A stretch of DNA of 64,000 nt, from assembly GCA_947184155.2 (NCBI GenBank), contig CAMXCT020005112.1, positions 273,501-337,500 of the forward strand, written 5' to 3'. Numbering within the stretch: the stretch's first letter is position 1; the number at the start of each line of letters is the position of its first letter. The DNA comes from Cladocopium goreaui. Lineage: Eukaryota > Sar > Dinophyceae > Suessiales > Symbiodiniaceae. The position numbers and the translations under genes were made by a program. The notes under the pieces are model-generated. The model saw only the letters and a program-made list of their open reading frames with translations, ran no database searches and was not told where the DNA came from. Positions 61,401-64,000 of the stretch are shown piece after piece.

Positions 61401-63518
61401 TATATGGCTATCATATAGCAACTGCTTGGTGGTTTCAACCTACCTATCCCTCTGAAAAATGATGGGGTTCATCAGTTTGGATGATGAAATTCCCAACTGG
61501 ATGGAAAAACAAAAAATGTTCCAAACCACCAACCGGGCAAATAAAACTATCAAAACACCCGTATCCAATTTTTGAATTCATGTTTTTTCACGCTTAACAT
61601 GGTTTTTTTCTTCACACACCCTTCATATCTGATTGTATCCGGCTGAATTATACACTAACCTATACTAACCTGATAACAGCTGAAAGTTGCGGGCATTTCG
61701 GAATGATTCCTCTATACATTCACCATTATTCCAATGAGGTCACACTGAGGTCGCTATACTTCAGCCAAATGTGTATATACATAATTCACCATTAATTCAC
61801 CAGCAAATCCCATTCAATGCCTATGTTGTTGGTTAAATCTCAATTTTCCCACTACTGTATATTCCAATTATGGCATTAAGATGTTAAACCGTCAGTGTTG
61901 TATATCCCATCATATCACCATTAAATCCCATTAAATGACATTAAGAACCCATTGTTTCCCATAGATTTCGATAGGTTTTCCATAGGTTGCACCAAGGATC
62001 TGGCGCGTTTCTCCTCCACCAACCCTTTCAACTCCCTTCGCAGCGCCGCCGGCGAGCACGGCGACCCGTGATTTCGTCGCAGAGTTTCTCGGAGCTGGGC
62101 GTCGCTGGCATCCTGAGAAATGGAACCCTCGAATATTGTTGTTCTTGAAAGGAAAATCCATGGTTTGGAAAAAACAACATCTCCATGAATCGAACATTTT
62201 TGGGATGGGCATGAACATAGCCAGCATTTTTTTGCAGCTTAAATTTTACGTGACAATAGGAAATCATCAAATAGACTGCCTCATGAAAATGACAGTCGCA
62301 TAGATGATGCAAGCCATTTTTCTAATAATCCAAATGTCACATCGTTACTAACGTACAAAAATATCAATTCTGGAGTGGGATATATCTGGGTAAATTAAAA
62401 TATTTCACTAACCTGAATCTTGCGGCCATGAATGGGGATGATTTCCCTTATTAACCCAGATATATAACAGAAATTCCTCCATTTGTGGCTTCACCGAAGA
62501 GCAAAATAAACATGGTCCAAGACGCCCTGCTGGTAGGATGTAAAGGCCCAATATATATACATCAGGGAATTCTCCCTATCTCCAAAGCCTAAAAGCCTGA
62601 ACTGGCTGCTTCCAATTTGGGACTGATTCTTAATACTGCTTGGTGGTGCAATAACCATCTTGAAAAATATGAGTTCGTCAGATTGGATCATCATCCCAAC
62701 TATTAGGGAAAATAAAGAATGTTTGAAACCACCAACCAGTTATTAGGTTGCTTCCCAATAGTTCAAACTTCCGCATTACTTGGATCTGAGTCTTTTCGTC
62801 TTGGCAACTTGGGTGCTTTAGGTCCATTTTGGAAATTTATTGTTCCTATCATCCACATCTGGTTGGTGGTTTTCAACCCCTCTGAAAAATATTAGTCAGT
62901 TGGGATCATTATTCCCAATATATGGAAAAATGTTCCAAACCAACAACCAGACATTGTTATTCATTGTTACCCTCTGGTAATGACCAACATAGCTATTGAA
63001 CATATAAACAATTTATAGTTGATTTACCCCAGCCATAAAATGCTGATTTTCCATAGTTATGTTAGTTTATTGGAGGGTAATCACGCAAATCACCATAAAT
63101 AGGTAGTATAAACCATTCCCAGGCATGGGTGGTTTATGGCATTGTTTTACTCACATTATCATTATGTTCCATTTCTTCTCCCTGCTGACAGACCTTATGC
63201 CCTCTGGTAAACATACAAAAATCTATGGAAAATCACCATGCTATTTATGGGTAAATCAACTATTTCTATGACCATTTTCCAGTTCGCAAACTGTAAACGT
63301 TTACCAGAGGGTAAGTTCTATCATGATATCCCCACAATTTCTACATTTATACATGGTTTACCTATTAAACATGGTGATTTTCCATAGCAAACTGTAAACG
63401 TTTACCAGGCCGGGTAGAAGCCACCGCTGGCCCTGCAAGTTTCGGCTTTCAGTTTCCTCAGCATCGACGTCTCGACAAGAACGACCGAAGCGCGCCGCTG
63501 GCTCGAGCAAGAAACGGC
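34372..63518 (-). CDS. PPR-repeat protein gene, multi-exon (whole span)
   Basis: A pentatricopeptide repeat protein spread over about 22 tiny exons on the minus strand. PPR proteins are helical-repeat RNA-binding proteins that usually act on organelle transcripts; the actual target here is unknown. The exons between 58.83 and 34.37 kb splice in silico into consecutive 35-residue repeats with the signature S-Y/F-N-A-A-I-S-A-C-E-K-G-x-Q-W-Q-Q-A-L-x-L-F-x-x-M. In nearly every repeat exactly 15 residues run from the F/L after 'AL.L' to the Ser before Y/F-N, which fixes the splice sites. Introns are AT-rich, 0.2-5 kb, and full of MITE-like elements. One repeat-half between 36.65 and 35.40 kb was not located. 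The N-terminus may lie beyond 63.5 kb. The C-terminal end is uncertain: the 34.4-kb exon can run to a stop at 34321. I am confident of family and strand, less so of the gene's ends. Confidence 0.8.
34574..34681. mobile_element. Family B MITE
   Basis: Intact ends, 4-bp duplication GAAT. Confidence 0.92.
35075..35168. mobile_element. Family A MITE, left end lost
   Basis: Left starts GGTAAACTAACATGG. Right end TTACCAGAGGGTA is intact. A second right-end fragment is at 35241-35270. Confidence 0.65.
35319..35404 (-). CDS. PPR exon, GA donor
   Basis: 86 nt. Acceptor ATCCCAG|CT, the only AG|C in the set. Reads NLTMAHVANGETQALQLF, EEMNCCHIQP. The intron begins GAGACT. Joined to DIITYFLAIS of the next exon, it gives H-I-Q-P-D-I-I-T with exact spacing. 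No GT or GC site gives this join. Confidence 0.7.
35428..35473. mobile_element. Family B MITE, left part only
   Basis: CTGGTTGGTGGTGCAATC, body CATCTTGAAAAATATG, then breaks into a decamer array. Confidence 0.7.
35461..35520. repeat. Decamer array between two B copies
   Basis: GGTTAATGAT/GGTTAATGGT units directly fused to a broken B element. Confidence 0.88.
35524..35631. mobile_element. Family B MITE (CATCTTG subtype)
   Basis: Intact left end, CACCAAGCAG right end, 4-bp duplication TAAT. Confidence 0.9.
35909..36013. repeat. Family J element
   Basis: Inverted ends ATATATCTGGGTAAATTA and TAATTTGCCCAGATATAT. Confidence 0.7.
36178..36303. mobile_element. Family F large palindrome (126 bp)
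   Basis: Arms of about 55 bp: TACTTGGTGGCTCATCCCA left, TGGGATGAGCCACCAAGTA right, plus GTGGGTTATAACCCCAG and CTGGGGTTATAACCCAC inside. Confidence 0.85.
36653..36714 (-). CDS. PPR exon, GC donor
   Basis: 62 nt. Acceptor GCTGAG|GA. Reads DQISFNSAITSCQRLKHWPQ, ending at the WQQ-equivalent position with intron GCGCGG. The frame remains open to 36578 (GAA|GTAGCT), but that reading loses the repeat. The exon expected next was not found. Confidence 0.7.
37674..37782. mobile_element. Family A MITE
   Basis: TACCATCTGGTTATGACTAACAG left end, in mutated form, and intact right end. Lies in the intron just after the 37.83-kb PPR exon. Confidence 0.85.
37827..37893 (-). CDS. PPR exon, GA donor
   Basis: 67 nt. 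Acceptor TCCTAG|GAAAAG. Reads EKAGRWQEALHLMSLM, VQSSVR plus C. Ending there with intron GACCCT, the C plus GA of the next exon makes Arg (V-R-R-D-Q-I-S-F-N) with exact 15-residue spacing. A family-A element starts 45 bp downstream. Confidence 0.75.
38363..38475. repeat. Family G dispersed repeat
   Basis: Shares ACAATGTGG, TATAAGTTGG, TATAAACCCCAT and CCAACTTAGCTATC in order with 43897-44005. Confidence 0.65.
38797..38896. mobile_element. Family B MITE
   Basis: CTGGGTGGTGG and CCCACCAACCAG ends. Confidence 0.87.
39002..39076 (-). CDS. PPR exon (75 nt), GC donor
   Basis: 25 codons, phase 0. Acceptor CACCAG|GCC. Reads ALQLFSQLTVSCSNDF, SFNALISSC. The intron begins GCGTCTCGG. The next exon opens with EKAGRW, so the C-E-K motif is rebuilt across a GC-AG intron. 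The inter-helix spacing is two residues short here, the only such repeat. Confidence 0.75.
39531..39642. repeat. Tandem repeat, about 15 bp
   Basis: TCTATCTGACATTC-like units. Encodes SDILSGI-type repeats on the plus strand, not a gene. Confidence 0.85.
39909..40029. mobile_element. Family A MITE, mutated
   Basis: TACCATATATGGTTATTT left end. CACCAGAGAGTTA right end. The loop contains the TTAATAGCATGG variant. Confidence 0.7.
40188..40311. repeat. 45-bp direct repeat pair
   Basis: ATATCCGCCGACCCCGGC, then CGCAAGGGGGAGCG, then AGGGAATAA, at 40186-40231 and 40264-40310. Function unknown. Confidence 0.8.
40334..40364. repeat. (CTA)n microsatellite
   Basis: About ten CTA units. Confidence 0.95.
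40480..43480. repeat. Satellite, alternating 203/226-bp monomers
   Basis: The marker GGGACGTTTCGG occurs at 40843, 41046, 41274, 41477, 41701, 41904, 42130, 42358, 42560, 42916, 43118 and 43346. Steps alternate about 203 and about 226 bp, with one 356-bp irregular step. A diverged monomer begins the array. Lies inside a PPR-gene intron. Confidence 0.92.
43475..43575 (-). CDS. Coding-like island, unresolved
   Basis: GC-rich patch just past the satellite. The minus frame reads AAAPAADPGKESGIAG, ETGKLCDEKLWQMHYH, with AG and GT signals inside. It does not fit the PPR register and lies within the intron between the 44.4- and 39.0-kb exons. It may be an unused or alternative exon, or chance. Confidence 0.25.
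43578..43628. repeat. Shared flank of two B copies
   Basis: CCAGTATAATACGGCAGGTT and ATGGCTATCATAGCAACT also precede the B copy at 61432 (61355-61431). Confidence 0.75.
43629..43741. mobile_element. Family B MITE
   Basis: CTGGTCGGTGG left end, intact right end. Its left flank is shared with the copy at 61432. Confidence 0.88.
43897..44005. repeat. Family G dispersed repeat
   Basis: Second copy, same orientation. Immediately followed by a family-H copy. Confidence 0.65.
44013..44111. repeat. Family H dispersed repeat
   Basis: Second copy with the same order of blocks. Sits beside family G here but not at 33.7 kb. Confidence 0.65.
44421..44520 (-). CDS. PPR exon, GC donor
   Basis: 100 nt. 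Acceptor CCGGAG|G. Reads YVFALMPTMKLQPDVVSF, SAAISSCEKMGQWQQ. The end at CAGCAG with intron GCGCATG joins ALQLFSQL 5.3 kb away. That intron contains the 40.5-43.5-kb satellite. Confidence 0.8.
44961..45080. repeat. Family I dispersed repeat (inverted copy)
   Basis: Reverse complement carries TATGGATCAATACCTAT, AGGGGGATGAACATCCAT, AGCTATTTTGATGTGAACTA and GGGTTTTGAC. Confidence 0.65.
45412..45524. mobile_element. Family A MITE
   Basis: Intact ends, with the TTAATAGCATGG-type loop. Lies 55 bp downstream of a PPR exon. Confidence 0.88.
45579..45633 (-). CDS. PPR exon (55 nt)
   Basis: Acceptor GCTGAG|GT. Reads FNAAISSCEKALRWEHA plus TT, donor GCCTT|GTTTCT. TT plus G of the next exon is Leu, giving W-E-H-A-L-Y-V-F-A-L-M. 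Family-A copies lie on both sides (45412-45524 and 45715-45824). Confidence 0.85.
45715..45824. mobile_element. Family A MITE
   Basis: TTCCCTCTGGTAAAC left end and intact right end. Lies 80 bp upstream of a PPR exon. Confidence 0.85.
46271..46378. mobile_element. Family A MITE
   Basis: Intact ends. Confidence 0.88.
46629..46745. mobile_element. Family D element, right end lost
   Basis: CAATGGGAATTTCAGAATCC left end and ATATCCCCACAAAATATGG interior. Abuts a PPR exon's 3' intron. Confidence 0.7.
46799..46914 (-). CDS. PPR exon
   Basis: 116 nt. Acceptor TCTCAG|G. Reads NQVSFNAAISACEKGRQW, LLALQLIFQMPQKQIWPDVI plus A before GT (ATCA|GTCGCT). The A plus GT of the next exon gives Ser. A family-D remnant lies immediately downstream. 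Confidence 0.85.
47907..47950 (-). CDS. PPR microexon (44 nt), GA donor
   Basis: Acceptor CTTTAG|GCC. Reads ALCFFEKMLWAKVE plus CC. The intron starts GAAGCT. CC plus the first G of the next exon makes Pro, giving V-E-P-N-Q-V-S-F-N with exact spacing. A GT at +7 (CTTTG|GTGAAG) inserts extra residues. Confidence 0.8.
48018..48123. mobile_element. Family A MITE
   Basis: Intact ends. Lies inside the intron between the 48.2- and 47.9-kb PPR exons. Confidence 0.88.
48185..48241 (-). CDS. PPR exon (57 nt), GC donor
   Basis: 19 codons, phase 0: VISYSAVISCCEKVGQWQQ. Acceptor TTTTCAG|GTG, donor CAGCAG|GCCGAG. Ends at the same WQQ position as the 54.5-, 51.2- and 44.4-kb exons. A family-A element begins about 60 bp downstream inside the intron. 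Confidence 0.85.
48256..48397. mobile_element. Family D element, intact
   Basis: CAATGGGAGATCTCCAGGATCC left, GGATCCTGAAATGGCCATTG right, in near-palindromic form. Lies just upstream of a PPR exon. Confidence 0.8.
48680..48795. mobile_element. Family B MITE
   Basis: CTGGTTGGTGTTTGAGCCC left end, intact right end. Confidence 0.87.
48923..49044. mobile_element. Family A MITE, mutated
   Basis: TACCCAACCTGGTTATGAC left end, ATAACCAGATGGTA right end. Confidence 0.75.
49418..49504. mobile_element. Family B MITE, left end lost
   Basis: Body GTCAGTTGGGGTTAC and right end CCAAACCACCAACCAG. Confidence 0.75.
49625..49735. mobile_element. Family B MITE
   Basis: CGGGTTGGTGG and ACCACCAATCAAG ends. Confidence 0.8.
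49911..49958 (-). CDS. PPR microexon (48 nt), GC donor
   Basis: Exactly 16 codons: ALELFEQMSLAQVPAN, the second helix of a repeat. Acceptor TGCCAAG|GCC, donor GCGAAT|GCCCCT. Flanked by exons ending '..EQLQL' and beginning VISYS, which gives 15-residue spacing. Confidence 0.8.
50193..50311. mobile_element. Family A MITE
   Basis: TACTCTCTGGTAA left end and intact right end. The right box is GCAAACTGTTAGTCA. Confidence 0.85.
50313..50382. repeat. Decamer-like array (inverted)
   Basis: CACCATTAAT, CCCATTAATA and CACCATTAAT units directly after a family-A copy. Confidence 0.8.
50962..51071. mobile_element. Family B MITE
   Basis: Intact ends, 4-bp duplication ATAT. Lies about 110 bp past a PPR exon. 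Confidence 0.9.
51179..51247 (-). CDS. PPR exon, GC donor
   Basis: 69 nt, phase 0. Starts CAG|GTGCATCCC. Reads VHPNVYSYSAAISACEK, GEQLQL. The end at CAGCTT with intron GCAGCTT joins ALELFEQM of the next exon and keeps the helix. The frame stays open further (to about 51090, donor CCAG|GTTAGT), but that reading destroys the repeat. Confidence 0.8.
51999..52106 (-). CDS. PPR exon
   Basis: 108 nt, phase 0. Starts CCAAG|GAC. Reads DLSPNVISYSATISACQK, GEQWQRALSLLRDMPGRE. Donor GAG|GTGCGC is canonical. Joined to VHPNVYS of the next exon, the repeat spacing is exact. Confidence 0.85.
52645..52753. mobile_element. Family A MITE, GTTATTT subtype
   Basis: TACCCTCTGGTTATT left end and AATAACCAAAGGGTA right end. 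Lies 58 bp from a PPR exon. Confidence 0.88.
52811..52918 (-). CDS. PPR exon, GA donor
   Basis: 108 nt, phase 0. Starts AATGAG|GCA. Reads ASVQREVVSYNAAISSCEK, GEQWPCALFLFDAMRAA. The end at GCTGCA with intron GACACT joins DLSPNVIS of the next exon with the 15-residue spacing. A GC donor three bases earlier would shorten the repeat by one residue. A family-A element lies 58 bp downstream. Confidence 0.85.
53448..53582 (-). CDS. PPR exon, GA donor
   Basis: 135 nt, phase 0. Starts CGCCAG|GCGCTG. Reads ALGLFQTLQRSRVEG, NSISFNATISACEKAGEWQQ, ALQIFQQMAR: one full repeat plus the start of the next. The end after GCTAGA (intron GATCCT) joins ASVQREVVS of the next exon with exact 15-residue spacing. 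Confidence 0.85.
54063..54181. mobile_element. Family A MITE
   Basis: TACCCTCTGGTAGACG left end and intact right end. The loop holds a T-rich insert. Confidence 0.83.
54525..54574 (-). CDS. PPR microexon (50 nt), GC donor
   Basis: Acceptor TACAAG|GC. Reads YSAAISACEKTGQWQQ, the complete first helix. It ends exactly at WQQ, and the intron begins GCGCTGG. The following exon starts GCGCTG (A-L), so the repeat closes. A GT four bases downstream (GCTGG|GTGAGC) breaks the phase with the next exon. Confidence 0.8.
54898..55007. mobile_element. Family A MITE, ACATACAAAA subtype
   Basis: TACTCTCCGGTAAAC left end. Right end TTTTTGTATGTTTACCAGAG is the matching subtype on the other arm. Confidence 0.85.
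55281..55366. repeat. Family I dispersed repeat
   Basis: TATGGATCAATAAGGGG, CATCCATTTACCAGCTATTT, TACCAGGTTTTGACACACTG. Just inside the intron of the 55.4-kb PPR exon. Confidence 0.7.
55411..55487 (-). CDS. PPR exon
   Basis: Acceptor TGTTAG|G, then KGNRWQDALILLAAMPSQTI and RANIF, ending with A before GT (TTCA|GTGACT). The A joins GC of the next exon to give Ser. L1-to-S15 spacing holds. A family-I fragment lies about 45 nt downstream in the intron. Confidence 0.8.
56480..57530. other. PPR-gene intron with long open frames
   Basis: Minus frames of 173 and 148 codons (56879-57420) overlap each other and a plus-strand CAG/CAA-rich stretch (57310-57400). Neither fits the PPR register. The 148-codon frame starts with a Leu-rich hydrophobic run. 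Probably not exons, but not excluded. Confidence 0.35.
56767..56827. repeat. Family I fragment
   Basis: TATGGATCAATACCTATTAA then GGGGGATGGACATCCATTTA. Confidence 0.6.
57636..57683. repeat. Family I fragment
   Basis: TATTTTGATGTGAACTACAG then GTACAAGGTTTTGACACACT. Just inside the intron of the 57.7-kb PPR exon. Confidence 0.65.
57709..57784 (-). CDS. PPR exon, GA donor
   Basis: Acceptor GCCAG|GT. Reads LFHRIPAAKAQQNVFTYSAA then ITAC plus two bases, GA. The next exon begins with G, making Glu, so the C-E-K motif is kept only if the intron starts GAAGCT (TGTGA|GAAGCT). The F-to-S spacing is exactly 15. A family-I repeat fragment starts about 26 nt into the intron. Confidence 0.8.
57826..57922. 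repeat. Decamer-like array
   Basis: GAATTAATGGTGGTTAATAG repeated, directly before a family-A copy. Confidence 0.85.
57924..58042. mobile_element. Family A MITE
   Basis: Intact left end, right end CAACCAGAGGCTA. Preceded by a decamer array. Confidence 0.8.
58346..58459. repeat. Family J composite copy
   Basis: Shares CATGAATGGGGATGATTTCC with 62.4 kb and CCATGATTCCAGG plus the following CAGTG.GGTCGT with 35.95 kb. Confidence 0.6.
58468..58582. mobile_element. Family B MITE
   Basis: Intact left end, right end ACCACCAACCAA. A loose right-end fragment follows at 58669-58688. Confidence 0.85.
58740..58828 (-). CDS. PPR exon (first-half repeat, divergent)
   Basis: Starts ACCCAG|G and reads HDQIFQLDPPDYNLGM then SCCAAAKMWQAAL, ending in an 'A' before a GT donor (CTGA|GTTTCT). 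That A plus GT from the next exon makes Ser and restores W-Q-x-A-L-S-L-F across the join. The helix is a degenerate 'SACEKG.WQQAL'. Confidence 0.7.
58874..59008. repeat. Decamer array
   Basis: GGTTAATGATGGTTAATAAT and variants. Confidence 0.9.
59277..59383. mobile_element. Family A MITE
   Basis: Intact ends. The left box is TGTTTACATAAC. Confidence 0.87.
59530..59628. mobile_element. Family B MITE (CATCTTG subtype)
   Basis: Intact left end, CACCAAACAG right end, 4-bp duplication TGGT. Confidence 0.9.
59880..60000. repeat. AT microsatellite
   Basis: TATATATATATGTATATTAT and similar. Confidence 0.9.
60044..60100 (-). CDS. Candidate exon, PPR gene
   Basis: 57 nt between CTCTAG| and CCCCAG|GTCG. 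In the frame that leaves two bases (AG) it reads DHSATWPPTGTPAAGGYP. The two bases plus the first G of the 58.8-kb exon make an Arg codon, so the phases join. The acceptor is AG|A, not the usual AG|G, so confidence is moderate. Confidence 0.4.
60180..60740. other. AATAAT-rich intron, no gene
   Basis: Recurrent GTAATGATAATGG and TTGGTTC words. Low complexity. Confidence 0.7.
60741..60831. mobile_element. Family A MITE, degraded left end
   Basis: The right end GATTACCAGAGGGTA is clear. The left half is eroded. Confidence 0.55.
61234..61323. mobile_element. Family C element, intact (90 bp)
   Basis: 19-bp perfect inverted ends (CCCATAGGATCCATGTATG). The empty site survives at about 40165-40185 within a shared flank. 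Confidence 0.88.
61432..61536. mobile_element. Family B MITE
   Basis: CTGCTTGGTGG and ACCACCAACCGG ends, 4-bp duplication GCAA. Confidence 0.88.
61993..62112 (-). CDS. Candidate upstream exon of the PPR gene
   Basis: A 120-nt phase-0 exon: acceptor TCTCAG|GAT, donor TCCTTG|GTGCAA. It reads DASDAQLRETLRRNHG, SPCSPAALRRELKGLV, EEKRARSL, a charged helical segment with no PPR signature. Composition is far more GC-rich than its flanks. Phase to the next exon fits only with a GC donor two bases further on, or if another exon intervenes. Confidence 0.55.
62378..62466. repeat. Family J element
   Basis: GGATATATCTGGGTAAATTA left, TTAACCCAGATATATAAC right. Confidence 0.7.
62636..62739. mobile_element. 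Family B MITE (CATCTTG subtype)
   Basis: CTGCTTGGTGG left end, intact right end. Confidence 0.87.
62859..62950. mobile_element. Family B MITE
   Basis: Intact left end, ACCAACAACCAG right end, 4-bp duplication ACAT. Confidence 0.9.
62968..63079. mobile_element. Family A MITE
   Basis: Intact left end, right end TTATTGGAGGGTA. Confidence 0.8.
63198..63313. mobile_element. Family A MITE, mixed arms
   Basis: The left box is AACATACAAAAATC. The right box is CAAACTGTAAACGTTTACC. The two arms come from different subtypes. Confidence 0.85.
63351..63409. mobile_element. Family A MITE, right half only
   Basis: Runs from TTTACCTATTAAACATGG to CGTTTACCAGG, truncated before AGGGTA. Overlaps the possible donor of the 63.4-kb exon. 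Confidence 0.7.
63406..63518 (-). CDS. Candidate upstream exon of the PPR gene
   Basis: Open frame in a GC-rich island, preceded by ATGCAG|G. It reads AVSCSSQRRASVVLVE then TSMLRKLKAETCRASG, basic and non-repeat, so it could be N-terminal or transit-like sequence. The only strong GT donor (CCTG|GTAAAC) is supplied by the end of a truncated family-A element. A GC donor at TGCAGG|GCCAGC would instead give phase 0 and fit the next exon. End uncertain. Confidence 0.5.
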
Positions 63519-63529
63519 CTGCATTGAGA

Positions 63530-64000
63530 TGTATATAGTCATAGCAATAGTCACAGTAATAGTAATATAACCAAATAAGTATAATAAATTTAAGTACAAT
63601 AAATTACTATAGTAATATATATATATAATGAATAAAGTCATAGTAAAATAGCCAAATAAGATCAAATTAATATACATTAAGATGAGTATCTGCTTGAATT
63701 TATATAAAATACCAGTAGTGCCGCACAAGGCGGTGGCGGAAGTTTCAGAATAGGAAACCTATAGGAGACGTTGGTTGTTGTGAATCACGGATGGCAGAGC
63801 GAATGCACTGATTGAACGAAAGGTGGTTGGAGTTGTGTTTGCTGGAGTGGTTGCAATGGTTGCAGTGGTCACCTCACCCACAACTGCTGGATGTAGTGTG
63901 ATGTACTGCTAACTGTAGTTGTAGTTGTAGCGTAGTGGAGTTGTAGTTGTGGTGTAATGTAATTAGTGTAGTGTAGTTGCAGTCATATAGTTGTAGTTGT
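63530..64000. other. AT-rich then GTAGTTGTAGTTG microsatellite
   Basis: No supportable exon. Ends in TAGTTGTAGTTGT repeats that continue past the window. Confidence 0.6.

Overview
The window reads as nuclear DNA of a dinoflagellate, most likely of the Symbiodinium/Suessiales type. This is inferred from four things seen in the sequence: (i) many short exons coding pentatricopeptide (PPR) repeats of the 'AISACEKGxQWQQAL' kind that is common in those genomes; (ii) splice donors that are GT, GC or GA; (iii) acceptors that are almost always AG followed by G; (iv) every supportable exon lying on the minus strand, as in a one-direction gene cluster. There is no bacterial gene organisation, no rRNA or tRNA gene, no CRISPR array and no spliced-leader sequence. 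Most long open frames in the window are simple repeats, transposon copies or antisense shadows.

Region 34.3-63.5 kb (minus strand): one PPR-protein gene. I rebuilt about 19 repeat-coding exons of 44-135 nt by requiring reading-phase continuity and a constant PPR spacing (15 residues from the helix-A-B hinge F/L to the Ser of the next S-Y/F-N). All but a few joins close exactly. Counting the exon ends fixed by the repeat, donors are 5 GT, 7 GC and 6 GA. Eighteen of 19 acceptors are AG|G. At least one exon, between 36.65 and 35.40 kb, was not found. Upstream exons at 60.1, 62.1 and 63.5 kb are probably the N-terminal part, and the true start may lie beyond the window.

Region 1.4-33.9 kb (minus strand): scattered GC-richer islands of 39-320 nt that look like further small exons of one or more other genes. 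They include a J-domain (DnaJ) helix III/IV exon at 16.9-17.0 kb, a phase-matched exon pair at 14.4-14.8 kb, and terminal-looking exons at 10.5, 11.1 and 25.9 kb. Boundaries here are less certain because no repeat periodicity checks them.

Between the exons the AT-rich DNA is packed with short inverted-repeat elements. Family A (about 33 copies, roughly 105 bp, ends CCCTCTGGTAA, TA target duplication) and family B (about 20 copies, roughly 105 bp, ends CTGGTTGGTGG, 4-bp target duplication) dominate. Smaller families are named C-J here. Two nested or empty-site comparisons inside the window show that A and C really inserted. Other landmarks are a 2.6-kb foldback-like structure (7.8-10.4 kb) whose arms are tandem arrays, a 3-kb satellite (40.5-43.5 kb) of alternating 203/226-bp monomers with a 2.07-kb higher-order duplication, decamer (GGTTAATGRT) arrays beside B copies, and AT or A/C microsatellites.

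All family letters are my own labels. No database search was possible.
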